A stretch of 64,000 bases of DNA from an uncultured Mucilaginibacter sp. (GCA_903864275.1 CAIPFE010000060.1:186001-250000), one strand, 5' to 3'; shown: positions 27,355-35,549, counted from the first letter of the stretch. Made by a program: numbers and translations. The notes: generated from the sequence alone by a model not told the origin.

Positions 27355-28200
27355 ATGAAAAAAACCACCTTTCACTTCATTGCTGTGCTTTTAATCGGAA
27401 CCTTAACAGCAGCAGCGCAGGATTTTCACGTTCCGCAGCCCAGTACTAAACAAGTTATCACCCAGGACTTCGGTTTAGGAAATATTACCCTCACTTATTC
27501 AAGGCCAAATGTTAAAGGGCGAAAGATATTTGGCGAGGTTGAACCTTATAACCTGGTTTGGAGAACAGGCGCAAACAACGCCACCACCATCAAATTTACA
27601 GATGAGGTAACCATGGAAGGCAATAAAGTGCCAGCCGGTGAATATGCGCTCTTTAGCATTCCCGGTGAAAATGAATGGACCATTATTTTAAACAAAACCG
27701 CCAAGCAATGGGGCGCTTATTCGTACGACGAAAAAGCCGATCTGCTGCGGTTTAAAATAAAGCCACAGCACACCGACCAGCTTACAGAAACGTTGACTAT
27801 GCAGTTTGCCGAAATGAACATTAATTCGGGCACATTACATATTACCTGGGAGCATACTGATCTGCCCATTCATTTTGTTACTGATGTTGATAAACAGGTA
27901 ATGGATGGCATTGATAAAGCTATGCAGGGCGATAATAAGCCTTATTACTTTGCCGCCATTTATTACTACAATAATAACAAGGACATGAACAAGGCGCTGG
28001 AGTGGATGAATATTATGGATGCCAAAAACCCGAATTCTTTTAACTTTAAATATTGGAAAGCCCGTATTCAGCTTAAAATGGGTGATAAAAAAGGTGCGGT
28101 GGCAACAGCACGCCGGGGCGTCGACATCGCGACAAAAGAGAATAATGCGGAGTATATACGGCTAAATAATGATGTGATAGCGGAGGCTAATAAGGGGTAG
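27355..28200 (+). CDS. DUF2911 domain-containing secreted protein
   Basis: 281 residues from the ATG at 27355, which begins a signal peptide (MKKTTFHFIAVLL to AAAQ). Longer upstream starts lack a signal and run through a terminator. DUF2911 covers about residues 25-165 (TYSRPNVKGRKIFG, VWRTGANNATTI, VPAGEYALFSIP). The remaining ~100 residues look helical and TPR-like (YFAAIYYYNNNKDMNKALEW). The family is common in Bacteroidota and has no known activity. Location is probably periplasmic. Confidence 0.88.
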   Translation: MKKTTFHFIAVLLIGTLTAAAQDFHVPQPSTKQVITQDFGLGNITLTYSRPNVKGRKIFGEVEPYNLVWRTGANNATTIKFTDEVTMEGNKVPAGEYALFSIPGENEWTIILNKTAKQWGAYSYDEKADLLRFKIKPQHTDQLTETLTMQFAEMNINSGTLHITWEHTDLPIHFVTDVDKQVMDGIDKAMQGDNKPYYFAAIYYYNNNKDMNKALEWMNIMDAKNPNSFNFKYWKARIQLKMGDKKGAVATARRGVDIATKENNAEYIRLNNDVIAEANKG

Positions 28201-28295
28201 ATTAGTTCATAGTTGATGGTTCATAGTTCATGGTAGCTGCATTTGATCATAGTCCATGGTCGATTGTCCATGGTAAGGTGGTTGAGTTAAATGTT

Positions 28296-28382
28296 TTAAT
28301 ATCGAATGCTGAATGACGAACGCTGAATAACGAAGTAAGAAATTTCATCGTTCGAAATTCAAAATTCAGTGTTCGATATTAA
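28296..28382. repeat. Imperfect inverted repeat of reiterated words
   Basis: TTAATATCGAATGCTGAATG (from 28296) is largely complementary to the block ending TTCGATATTAA at 28382. Upstream, 28201-28275 reiterates TTCATAGT/CCATGG words. No gene lies between the DUF2911 stop codon and the tRNA-like operon. Confidence 0.6.
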
Positions 28383-28417
28383 GTTCTTCACTTTTACGTA
28401 GCTTAATAGCATTGATG

Positions 28418-28465
28418 AAAAAAACCTTTATATAAGCAAAGCCCCTGATGGGCAGGGGCCTTTGC
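28418..28465 (-). terminator. Rho-independent terminator of the tRNA-like operon
   Basis: On the minus strand GCAAAG-GCCCCTG pairs with CAGGGGC-TTTGC (28465-28436) around a CCCAT loop, with one bulged base, and a T7 tract follows at 28424-28418. It starts 33 bp beyond the 3' end of tRNA-like gene 2, which supports minus-strand transcription of both RNAs. Confidence 0.8.
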
Positions 28466-28498
28466 TAACCAATTATAAACCTAAATTATGAGAAGAGC

Positions 28499-28613
28499 TG
28501 TAGGAGAAGGAGTCGAACCTTCACGAAGTGGTTATTCTCATTGCTGAGAGTTTCCCAAACTCTTCGCCACCGCGACAAGGAGGTGTGTCTGCCTAAAATT
28601 TCACCATCCTACA
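28499..28613 (-). tRNA. tRNA-like RNA 2, class II form, anticodon loop GUC, 115 nt
   Basis: Read on the minus strand, the arms total exactly 115 nt. Acceptor 7 bp TGTAGGA/TCCTACA. T8 G9, D stem GTG/CAC with a 14-nt loop containing GG. Anticodon stem CCTCC/GGTGG with a central U-U mismatch, loop TTGTCGC (anticodon GUC, Asp). Variable arm of 43 nt closed by CGAAG/CTTCG and carrying an inner hairpin TCTCA-GCAA-TGAGA. T arm GAAGG-TTCGACT-CCTTC is canonical. The discriminator would be G and no CCA is encoded. The D arm resembles tRNA-Leu, the anticodon tRNA-Asp, and the variable arm is far longer than usual. It could be an unusual tRNA, an allo-tRNA-like species or a tRNA mimic. Confidence 0.75.
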
Positions 28614-28624
28614 TTGTTTAAGTC

Positions 28625-28693
28625 CTAAGTCTGTAGTCCTAAGTCTTAAGTAAAATCTGACTTCAGACTTCAGGCTTAAGACTACTGACTTAG
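28625..28693. repeat. Imperfect inverted repeat between the two tRNA-like genes
   Basis: Arms at 28625-28650 and 28668-28693, both built of AAGTC/GACTT words, are mostly complementary. In the predicted minus-strand transcript this hairpin would separate the two tRNA-like domains. Confidence 0.55.
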
Positions 28694-28700
28694 AAAATGC

Positions 28701-28811
28701 TGTTGGGGAAGGAGTCGAACCTTCACAGAGTGGTTAGCCCGCTTCGGGTTTCCCAATTTCTCCGCCACCGCGACAAGGAGGTGTGTCTGCCTAAAATTTC
28801 ACCACCCAACA
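28701..28811 (-). tRNA. tRNA-like RNA 1, class II form, anticodon loop GUC, 111 nt
   Basis: First gene of the predicted minus-strand transcript. It is identical to the second copy from T8 through the anticodon arm, but differs in the acceptor (TGTTGGG/CCCAACA) and variable arm with pairing kept on both sides. The variable arm is 39 nt, closed by CGGAG/CTCTG (one G-U pair) with an inner CCCG-AAG-CGGG hairpin. Segments TTGGGAAAC and TAACCACT inside it are shared by both copies. The T arm is identical to that of copy 2 and the discriminator would be G. Compensatory change at acceptor pairs 4 and 7 and in both variable-arm stems shows that structure is maintained. No protein-coding frame fits. 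Confidence 0.75.
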
Positions 28812-28858
28812 ATTTTTTTTATTTAAAAGAACGCTCAGCTATTGTCAATCGCTTGATA

Positions 28859-28890
28859 CAAATCTAACAGACCAATCCATTCATTGCAAA
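28859..28890 (-). promoter_or_regulatory. Promoter of the tRNA-like operon
   Basis: On the minus strand TTTG (28890-28887) is followed after 20 bp by TAGATTTG (28866-28859), a full match to the Bacteroidota consensus. Transcription would begin about 40 nt before tRNA-like gene 1. Confidence 0.75.
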
Positions 28891-28909
28891 TATTTCAACA
28901 AAATATTTG
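28887..28909. promoter_or_regulatory. 23-bp palindrome over both divergent -33 boxes, likely Lrp-type operator
   Basis: CAAATATTT and AAATATTTG are perfect 9-bp inverted arms around CAACA. The left end is the -33 box of the tRNA-like operon and the right end is the -33 box of the divergent Lrp/AsnC gene. AT-rich palindromes are usual Lrp-family sites, and these regulators usually control themselves, so binding here could set both promoters. That is inference. Confidence 0.65.
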
Positions 28910-28937
28910 TATTTTTATCAGATTTTAATTATTCTTG
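28906..28937 (+). promoter_or_regulatory. Promoter of the Lrp/AsnC-type gene
   Basis: TTTG at 28906-28909, a 20-bp spacer, then TATTCTTG at 28930-28937 (one mismatch to TAnnTTTG). The start codon lies 25 bp further on. Confidence 0.65.
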
Positions 28938-28962
28938 TATATAAATAAAATTATTCGAATTT

Positions 28963-29439
28963 ATGTCCCACAGAAAAGCCCAAAATTTAGAAATTGATAA
29001 TCTCGACATACAGATTTTATCGATATTAATGAAGAATGCGACCACTCCGTACACCGAGATTGCCAAAGAGTTGATCGTTTCCGGCGGAACTATCCATGTG
29101 AGAATGAAAAAGTTGGAAGAAATGGGCGTAATAAAAGGGGCCAGCCTGGAGGTAGATCCGCAGAAGTTAGGCTACGATATTACCGCTTTCCTGGGCATAT
29201 TTCTCGAAAAGGGTTCGCAGTACAATGATGCTGTAAAACAGCTGAAAACGGTAAAAGAAATTGTTGAACTGCACTACACCACCGGCAGCTACAGTATTTT
29301 TGCCAAAATTGTATGCCACGATACCACCCATTTACGCGAAGTACTGAACGAACAGATACAAGGCGTAAAAGGCATCCAGCGTACCGAAACTTTTATTTCA
29401 TTAGAAGAAAGCATCAGGAGGCAGATCACTTTGGAATAA
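28963..29439 (+). CDS. Lrp/AsnC family transcriptional regulator
   Basis: 158 residues, the usual size. The N-terminal winged helix-turn-helix covers about residues 12-70 (NLDIQILSILMKNATTPYTE, then GGTIHVRMKKLEEMGVI). The C-terminal RAM/effector domain begins near residue 75 (DITAFLGIFLEKG) with the GSYSIFAKIVCHD strand. Members bind amino acids and form octamers that bend DNA. The gene is divergent from the tRNA-like operon with back-to-back promoters. The effector is unknown. An amino acid would fit a link to tRNA-like RNAs. Confidence 0.93.
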   Translation: MSHRKAQNLEIDNLDIQILSILMKNATTPYTEIAKELIVSGGTIHVRMKKLEEMGVIKGASLEVDPQKLGYDITAFLGIFLEKGSQYNDAVKQLKTVKEIVELHYTTGSYSIFAKIVCHDTTHLREVLNEQIQGVKGIQRTETFISLEESIRRQITLE

Positions 29440-29566
29440 AAATTTTTACTACACCCTCGTCATGCTGTCCGCCAAAGGTCGGATCAGCAACCCACATGTT
29501 AAGTATGGGCATGCTCGCTATCTGTCCCGTGGGTTACCTGCCGCTTAGCTGCCTGTTCTGTGGGAT

Positions 29567-29583
29567 CCCGAAACAAGTTCGGG
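29567..29583. repeat. REP-like hairpin CCCGAA-ACAAG-TTCGGG
   Basis: A 6-bp stem with 5-nt loop lies in the convergent gap between the Lrp-type gene and tex. The flanking text (TCATGCTG..., GGGATCCCG) resembles repeats I know to be common in Sphingobacteriaceae intergenic DNA. It may also help terminate either gene. Confidence 0.5.
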
Positions 29584-29608
29584 ACGACGTCTTGTTTATG
29601 TGTAGCCC

Positions 29609-31885
29609 CTACCTGAATTTATCCTTCAGCGCCGCCAGTTTTATTTGCAGATCGCTTTCAGCAGGCGGCTCAGGTTTCTTATTAGCTACCGGTTTTTGAA
29701 CTGGTCGCTGTACTTTCACAGGTTCCTTTCTTTCCCTTTCGGCAGGCTTTGGTTCGTTTTCCTTCATCGACAGGGCAATACGTTTACGATTAATATCCAC
29801 ATCTGTTACCGTTACTTCCACCTTTTGGGCAACTTTTAATATCTCGTTCGCATCCTTAATAAAGCGGTTGGTGATCTGGCTTAAATGTACCAGCCCATCC
29901 TGGTGAACGCCAATATCCACAAAGGCCCCGAAGTTGGTGATATTGGTTACTATGCCCGGCAGTTTCATGCCAATTTTAAGGTCGCCGATTGCATTTACGC
30001 CTTCTGTAAAACTGAATGCTTCAAATTGTTCGCGCGGGTCGCGGCCGGGTTTGGCCAGTTCGACCATTATATCGTTTAGCGTTGGCAGGCCTACAGTATC
30101 CGAAGTATACTTAAGCAGCGGGATACTTTTGCGCAGTTTGTCATCGCCCATCAGTTCTTTAACGGAACATTTAATGTCCTTGGCCATTTGCTCCACAAGC
30201 GCGTACCTTTCCGGGTGAACAGCACTGGTATCCAACGGATTTTCGGCATGGCGGATGCGCAGGAAACCGGCTGCCTGTTCAAAGGCCTTATCCCCAAGAC
30301 GGGCCACTTTTTTCAATTGGTCGCGGCGTTTAAAAGCGCCATTTTGGTCGCGGTATTCCACAATATTTTGCGCCAGCTGCGGGCCCAGACCCGATACGTA
30401 GGCCAGTATTTGTTTCGAGGCAGTATTCAGCTCAACCCCCACTGCATTTACGCAACTCATTACGGTATCATCCAATGATGTTTGCAACTTGGTTTGGTCC
30501 ACATCGTGCTGGTATTGCCCAACGCCGATTGATTTCGGGTCTATCTTCACCAGTTCGGCCAGCGGGTCCATCAGCCTGCGGCCTATGGAGACTGCACCGC
30601 GTACGGTAACATCTTTGTCCGGGAATTCTTCCCTTGCCACATCCGATGCCGAATAGATGGACGCCCCGCTTTCGTTTACCATCACAATAACTGCGTTCGG
30701 CAGGTTAAGGTTGCGGACAAATACTTCTGTTTCCCTCCCGGCAGTGCCGTTGCCAATGGCTATGGCTTCGATATTATATTTTTCGAAAAGGTATTTTGTA
30801 GTTTTCTCCGCTTCCTTTGCCTGGCCGGCGCCGGTATGCGGAAATATAGCGGTATACTCCAGCAGCTTGCCCTGCTCATCCAAACAAACCACTTTGCAGC
30901 CGGTGCGGAAACCGGGATCGATGGCCATGGTGCGTTTCTGGCCAAGCGGCGCGCCTAATAAAAGCTGGCGGGCATTTTCGGCGAACACCCGGATAGCTTC
31001 TTCATCCGCTTTCTTTTTGGTGAACAGGCGCACTTCAGTTTCCATCGAGGGTTTCAGCAATCGTTTATAGCCATCAGCAATGGCCTGTTTTACCTGGTCG
31101 GCGCTTGGATTGTTGCCGGTAATAAATGCCTTTTCGAGCAGGGCGATAGCTTCGTCTTCTTCCGGTTTCAGGTCAAGCCACAAAATTTCCTCCTTTTCGC
31201 CCCGGCGCATAGCAAGTATACGGTGGGATGGCACGGATTTAACAGGTTCCGTCCAATCGAAATAATCCTTATACTTTATGCCTTCCTGTTCCTTACCTTC
31301 AATAACCTTCGACTGAAAAACACCTTTTTCAATAAACAAGCTGCGCATTTGGGTACGTGCCCCGGCATTCTCGCTGATAAACTCCGCGATAATATCCCTT
31401 GCGCCGGCAAGCGCTTCTTCGAGGGACTTTACACCTTTTTCTTCGTCAATATATTTGGCGGCCTCAGCTTCAACATCTATCCTTTTTTGTTCCATCAGCA
31501 AATCGGCTAATGGCTGCAAACCTTTTTCGCGGGCGGTGGTAGCGCGTGTTTTTCGTTTTGGACGGTAGGGAAGGTAAATATCCTCCAGCAGCACCATGGT
31601 TTCGGCCTCATTCACCTGCTTTTCCAGTTCGGGACTAAGCTTGCCCATATCCGCAAGCGATTTCAGGATGGCCTCGCGGCGTTTGTCGAGGTCGCGTAGT
31701 TGTTGTATACGGTCGCGGATGGCGGCTACTTCTACTTCATCTAATGTTCCGGTAATTTCTTTACGGTAGCGGGAGATAAAAGGAACGGTGGCGCCTTCAT
31801 CAAGCAATTCAGCCGTGGCGCTTACCTGTTTTTCGGCGATGGAAAGTTCAGATGCGATCTTTTTATAATGCGTATTCATATTCAA
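29609..31885 (-). CDS. tex: Tex family S1 RNA-binding protein
   Basis: 758-residue cytoplasmic protein of the Tex/YhgF family, full length. The N-terminal helical part (SRYRKEITGTLDEVEV) is followed by an RNase H-like YqgF domain (MAIDPGFRTGCKVVCLDEQG), tandem helix-hairpin-helix segments (LAYVSGLGPQLAQNIVEYR) and an S1 domain at about residues 640-710 (GIVTNITNFGAFVDIGVHQD). The last ~45 residues are a basic Pro/Lys-rich tail. It binds RNA and affects transcription. It has its own promoter region shared with a divergent membrane-protein gene. Confidence 0.95.
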   Translation of the reverse strand: MNMNTHYKKIASELSIAEKQVSATAELLDEGATVPFISRYRKEITGTLDEVEVAAIRDRIQQLRDLDKRREAILKSLADMGKLSPELEKQVNEAETMVLLEDIYLPYRPKRKTRATTAREKGLQPLADLLMEQKRIDVEAEAAKYIDEEKGVKSLEEALAGARDIIAEFISENAGARTQMRSLFIEKGVFQSKVIEGKEQEGIKYKDYFDWTEPVKSVPSHRILAMRRGEKEEILWLDLKPEEDEAIALLEKAFITGNNPSADQVKQAIADGYKRLLKPSMETEVRLFTKKKADEEAIRVFAENARQLLLGAPLGQKRTMAIDPGFRTGCKVVCLDEQGKLLEYTAIFPHTGAGQAKEAEKTTKYLFEKYNIEAIAIGNGTAGRETEVFVRNLNLPNAVIVMVNESGASIYSASDVAREEFPDKDVTVRGAVSIGRRLMDPLAELVKIDPKSIGVGQYQHDVDQTKLQTSLDDTVMSCVNAVGVELNTASKQILAYVSGLGPQLAQNIVEYRDQNGAFKRRDQLKKVARLGDKAFEQAAGFLRIRHAENPLDTSAVHPERYALVEQMAKDIKCSVKELMGDDKLRKSIPLLKYTSDTVGLPTLNDIMVELAKPGRDPREQFEAFSFTEGVNAIGDLKIGMKLPGIVTNITNFGAFVDIGVHQDGLVHLSQITNRFIKDANEILKVAQKVEVTVTDVDINRKRIALSMKENEPKPAERERKEPVKVQRPVQKPVANKKPEPPAESDLQIKLAALKDKFR

Positions 31886-32066
31886 AAATGGACTGCGAAG
31901 TTGGGTAGATTTAGGGGGATAGTCAAGGGGAGATTATCAACAAATAGCCCGGGCGTCTGCCCGGCGAAGTGCCATTTGAAATGTGCTAATAATCCCGGCA
32001 ACGGCATAGTAACAAATTGCCTGCAAAACAGTCTGATTATAAAGCAATAAGACCAATCGCAAAACA

Positions 32067-32477
32067 ATGAAAACAACCTTTAAAACCAGGGCTGCCGCCA
32101 TCATCCTGATCGCCGCAGGTTACGGATGGGCCGGAGGGCATTACATTCCGGCCGACTCCAATGTATTTGCTTATTTGTTCCAGTTTGTTGTTCTTGGGAT
32201 ATTGCTGTGGCTGGGCATAAAGTTTTTCTGTTTGACTGAAACTGAAAGACAAACACGCAATGGGACGGTAACCGGCCTCAGTATTTTTGCAGTGCTGTCA
32301 TTCTTAATAAACGTTTTAAATATTGTACACGGTTTTTTTAATAGTGACCCCCGTTCTTTCGGTTCGCACAATACGCTTGCCGACCTGGTACCTATCTGTA
32401 TTATAATTACCGGTACTGTTTTATGGATCGTTACTATTCTGCCATTTACGAAGGCAAATTCTGTCGCAAAAAGTTAG
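32067..32477 (+). CDS. Predicted four-helix membrane protein of unknown function
   Basis: 136 residues with four likely membrane segments (about residues 9-25, 33-51, 70-90 and 107-127). A loop ETERQTRNG after the second helix is charged. No family is recognised. It is divergent from tex and precedes the transglycosylase gene by 181 bp. Confidence 0.6.
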   Translation: MKTTFKTRAAAIILIAAGYGWAGGHYIPADSNVFAYLFQFVVLGILLWLGIKFFCLTETERQTRNGTVTGLSIFAVLSFLINVLNIVHGFFNSDPRSFGSHNTLADLVPICIIITGTVLWIVTILPFTKANSVAKS

Positions 32478-32658
32478 TCCGACCAGATACAGCAACAATA
32501 TGATTCCTGATCCGGAACAGTAGGTTATCGCGAGGATATCTGCCAGAAAGCCAAAAATAAATTTCTATCCAAAAACAACGTCCCCCAAAGAAACAAATTA
32601 ACTATCTCAACGTTTGTTCCACATAAGATTTAGTTTAGTTTTGGATAAAATTTTTTAA

Positions 32659-34920
32659 ATGCAGCCCGGTAGCTCTCTCAAAAAACATATAAACCTTAAA
32701 TATGTCCGTATTGCAGGTATTGTGCTTGCTTCAATAATTGTACTCCTTGTAATTGCAGGATACATTGCCTACACCAAACGCGAGGCGCTGCTGCAGCATG
32801 AGATCACCAAGGCAAAAGCAAAAGCAAAAAAGGATTATAACCTCGACCTCGAAATTGGTTCGGCGCATTTTACCGGGTTCAGTACGGTTGCTTTTTCAGA
32901 TATTACCATTGTACCCACCCAGCGCGACAGCCTGTTAAGCATCAAACAATTTGATGTAAACTTTAAATTATTGCCGCTGGTATTTGGCGACGTCAAGCTT
33001 GCCGACGTGGTACTGCACGATGGCCACCTGAATTTAACCGATATCAACCACATTAAAAATTTCGATTTCCTGTTTAAAAAGAAAAAGGATACACTTGATA
33101 ATTCCTCGAAAGTTGACCTTTCGGAACTATCGTACAACCTCATTAACGAGGTGCTGTATAAGATCCCGGATAATCTTAGCCTAAGTAACTTCTTGCTGAC
33201 TTTTACTTCCGACAGCACAAATTTCAGTATGCTTACGCAAACTGCGATGATAAAAAACGGGCAGCTCAGCTCAACTATCGATATAAACAAGGGATCGGCA
33301 ACCTGGCACGTGGCTGGCCGCATGCATCCGTCGGACAAGGACATTGACATTAAGCTTTATGCCGACGGCAAAAAAGTAGAGTTGCCTTATATTGAAAAAC
33401 GCTATCACCTTAAAGTAAATTTTGATACGCTGAGCACCAGCCTGAGCAAGGTGGAGCACAGCGGCGGCGAAACCCGCATCTATGGCAACTGGGGTGTTAG
33501 AAATTTATTGATCAACCAGCCAGGTTTGTCGACCGGCGACATTTTGGTGCCCAACGCCGGTATCGATGCTAACGTATTTGTGGGAGAAAACTATGTTTCT
33601 ATCGACAGTTCCTCACTCATCCGGCTCAAAAAAATTACCGCCCATCCTTATATTAAATACACGCTTAACCCGGTTAAAATTTATGAGCTCAAAGTAAACA
33701 CCGGCTGGATGGACGCACAGGACGTTTTTGATTCGTTCCCTTCGGGTTTCTTCGATTCGCTTGACGGGATGCAAGTGGCAGGTAAACTTAACTACAAACT
33801 CAATGTGTTTTTGAATGCTTCAGATCCGGATAACGTTTTGTTTGATTCGCGGCTGGATAAGGATGATTTCCGCATTATAAGATACGGTAAAACCGACCTG
33901 GGCAAATTAAACGGCGTATTTACCTATACGCCATTCGAAAAAGGAACACCTATGCCCAGGCGCCTGATAGGCCCGCAAAACCCTTATTTCACCCCGCTTG
34001 AAGATATATCCCCCAATTTGCGCGACGCCGTGATGACCGCCGAGGACCCCTCATTTTATCGAAACCATGGCTTTGTGGAAGAATCTTTCCGTAAATCGCT
34101 GGCTACTGATTTTAAGGAAAAGAAGTTTAAACGCGGCGGCAGCACCATATCAATGCAATTGGTTAAAAATGCTTTTTTAAACAAAGATAAAACCCTGGCC
34201 CGCAAGATTGAAGAAATATTAATGGTGTGGATGATCGAGAACAACCAGGTGATGACAAAAGACCGCATGCTGGAAGTATATTTTAATATTATTGAGTGGG
34301 GCCGCAATGTATATGGCATTGGCGAGGCATCGCGGTATTATTTTGGTAAAACCCCGGCCGAGCTTACCATCGGCGAAAGTATTTACCTGGCCAGCATTGT
34401 ACCGCACCCCAAAACTGGTATGTACAGTTTTATGCCCGATGGCACATTAAGGCCGGGCCTTGTGGGATATTTTAACCTGATTGGCAATTTGATGGCCGGC
34501 CATGGCAAGGCCCAGCGCGACAGCAGCGACTATGGCTTCTATACCGTGCGTTTGAAAGAAAGCCTGCGTAAAGAGATAGCCCCTGTTGATACCCAGGTAG
34601 CCGATAGCCTTATGAAACAAAGTGATAACGACGATGCCCTGCCGGTAGTGGTTGTTCCTGAAAAGAAGCCCAACTTATTGCAGCGCATATTTGGCAAAAA
34701 AGATACCACCGCTGCTGCAAAAAAAGAAGAGGTAAAAGAAGTAGATGCAAAAACAAAGCTGAAAGAAGCGATAGAGAAATTACGTGACGATGAAAAAAAG
34801 AAGGAACTTTTGATTGATACCGCCGGAAAAACCCGGAAAGAACTGCGCCAGGAAAGGCGTAAGTTAAGGAACGATGAAAAAGACCAGGAGAAGGCGCTGA
34901 AGGAAGCGAGCGGGCAATAG
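32659..34920 (+). CDS. GT51 transglycosylase with AsmA-like N-terminal region
   Basis: 753 residues. A single membrane anchor lies at about residues 17-37. A ~400-residue region follows with the repeating strand pattern of AsmA-like proteins (LEIGSAHFTGF, VVLHDGHLNLTD). The peptidoglycan glycosyltransferase domain is at about residues 445-610: catalytic Glu in AEDPSFYRNHG, then RGGSTISMQLVKN and the YFNIIEWGRNVYGIGEAS segment. No transpeptidase domain follows. The end is a Lys/Glu-rich coiled tail. By family knowledge it polymerises lipid II in the periplasm. The large N-terminal region distinguishes it from small monofunctional MtgA. Confidence 0.85.
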   Translation: MQPGSSLKKHINLKYVRIAGIVLASIIVLLVIAGYIAYTKREALLQHEITKAKAKAKKDYNLDLEIGSAHFTGFSTVAFSDITIVPTQRDSLLSIKQFDVNFKLLPLVFGDVKLADVVLHDGHLNLTDINHIKNFDFLFKKKKDTLDNSSKVDLSELSYNLINEVLYKIPDNLSLSNFLLTFTSDSTNFSMLTQTAMIKNGQLSSTIDINKGSATWHVAGRMHPSDKDIDIKLYADGKKVELPYIEKRYHLKVNFDTLSTSLSKVEHSGGETRIYGNWGVRNLLINQPGLSTGDILVPNAGIDANVFVGENYVSIDSSSLIRLKKITAHPYIKYTLNPVKIYELKVNTGWMDAQDVFDSFPSGFFDSLDGMQVAGKLNYKLNVFLNASDPDNVLFDSRLDKDDFRIIRYGKTDLGKLNGVFTYTPFEKGTPMPRRLIGPQNPYFTPLEDISPNLRDAVMTAEDPSFYRNHGFVEESFRKSLATDFKEKKFKRGGSTISMQLVKNAFLNKDKTLARKIEEILMVWMIENNQVMTKDRMLEVYFNIIEWGRNVYGIGEASRYYFGKTPAELTIGESIYLASIVPHPKTGMYSFMPDGTLRPGLVGYFNLIGNLMAGHGKAQRDSSDYGFYTVRLKESLRKEIAPVDTQVADSLMKQSDNDDALPVVVVPEKKPNLLQRIFGKKDTTAAAKKEEVKEVDAKTKLKEAIEKLRDDEKKKELLIDTAGKTRKELRQERRKLRNDEKDQEKALKEASGQ

Positions 34921-34936
34921 GCGGAAGTTTTCAGTC

Positions 34937-34986
34937 GGCAGTTTGCAGTGGCAGTTTACAGTGGGACCTTTCAATTGCAAACTGCC
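34937..34986. repeat. Inverted-word hairpin after the transglycosylase gene
   Basis: GGCAGTTTGC at 34937-34946 pairs perfectly with GCAAACTGCC at 34977-34986. The loop reiterates CAGTTTACAGTGG words. No gene lies in 34921-35180. Confidence 0.6.
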
Positions 34987-35180
34987 AACTTTCTTCACCA
35001 GTTGTTTGGTTTACAGGGCAAATGTCATAAAAGCAGGTCTATTTATGCTTTAAGATTAATTTTATTAACCGGTAAATAAAATGCAAGCAACATTAAAAGC
35101 TCAATAACGGCCGCTTAAATGCTATATTTTTAACATGTGGCATGCGCTTTGCGTTACATAACCTGTTAAAACAGAAGATA

Positions 35181-35549
35181 ATGTGCAAGAAAATATTAAT
35201 TGTAGAAGATAACGTGCTAATGACCGAAGTGATGACCTACATTTTAATTAATTGCGGTTATGATGTTATTTCACTAACAAATGGCGATGAGGTGTTTAAC
35301 CGCATTAAATCGGGCAATCCCGACCTGGTTATACTGGATGCCATATTACCTGGCATGAACGGCAACGAGATTTGCCAGCTAATAAAGCTGAATAAAACAA
35401 CAAAAGACCTTCCGGTTATCATGTGTTCGGGTGATGAAGATTCTATTGACGCATCGTTAAAACAAAATGGCGCGCCCGATGACGTATTGCACAAACCATT
35501 CGATATCAATGCCCTGATTGAAAAAGTTGAGTATCAGTTAGCAGCGTAA
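35181..35549 (+). CDS. Single-domain response regulator
   Basis: 122 residues, a bare receiver domain with no output domain. The acidic pair is in ILIVEDN (Glu9, Asp10), the phosphoacceptor Asp53 in VILDAILPG, the switch Ser83 in CSG and the conserved Lys105 in HKPF. The ATG at 35181 was chosen because upstream in-frame starts add a non-conserved tail. It probably relays a signal by protein contact (CheY-like). No kinase gene is nearby. Confidence 0.92.
   Translation: MCKKILIVEDNVLMTEVMTYILINCGYDVISLTNGDEVFNRIKSGNPDLVILDAILPGMNGNEICQLIKLNKTTKDLPVIMCSGDEDSIDASLKQNGAPDDVLHKPFDINALIEKVEYQLAA

Noticed and set aside
28499..28811. tRNA-like copies as tmRNA, group I intron-containing tRNA, or tRNA-Sec
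   Set aside because: No tag reading frame or pseudoknot domain and far too short for tmRNA. No intron core motifs. The anticodon is not UCA and the acceptor is a normal 7 bp.
29313..29699. Plus-strand frame running from the Lrp-type gene into tex
   Set aside because: It overlaps two well-supported genes in other frames and crosses a repeat.
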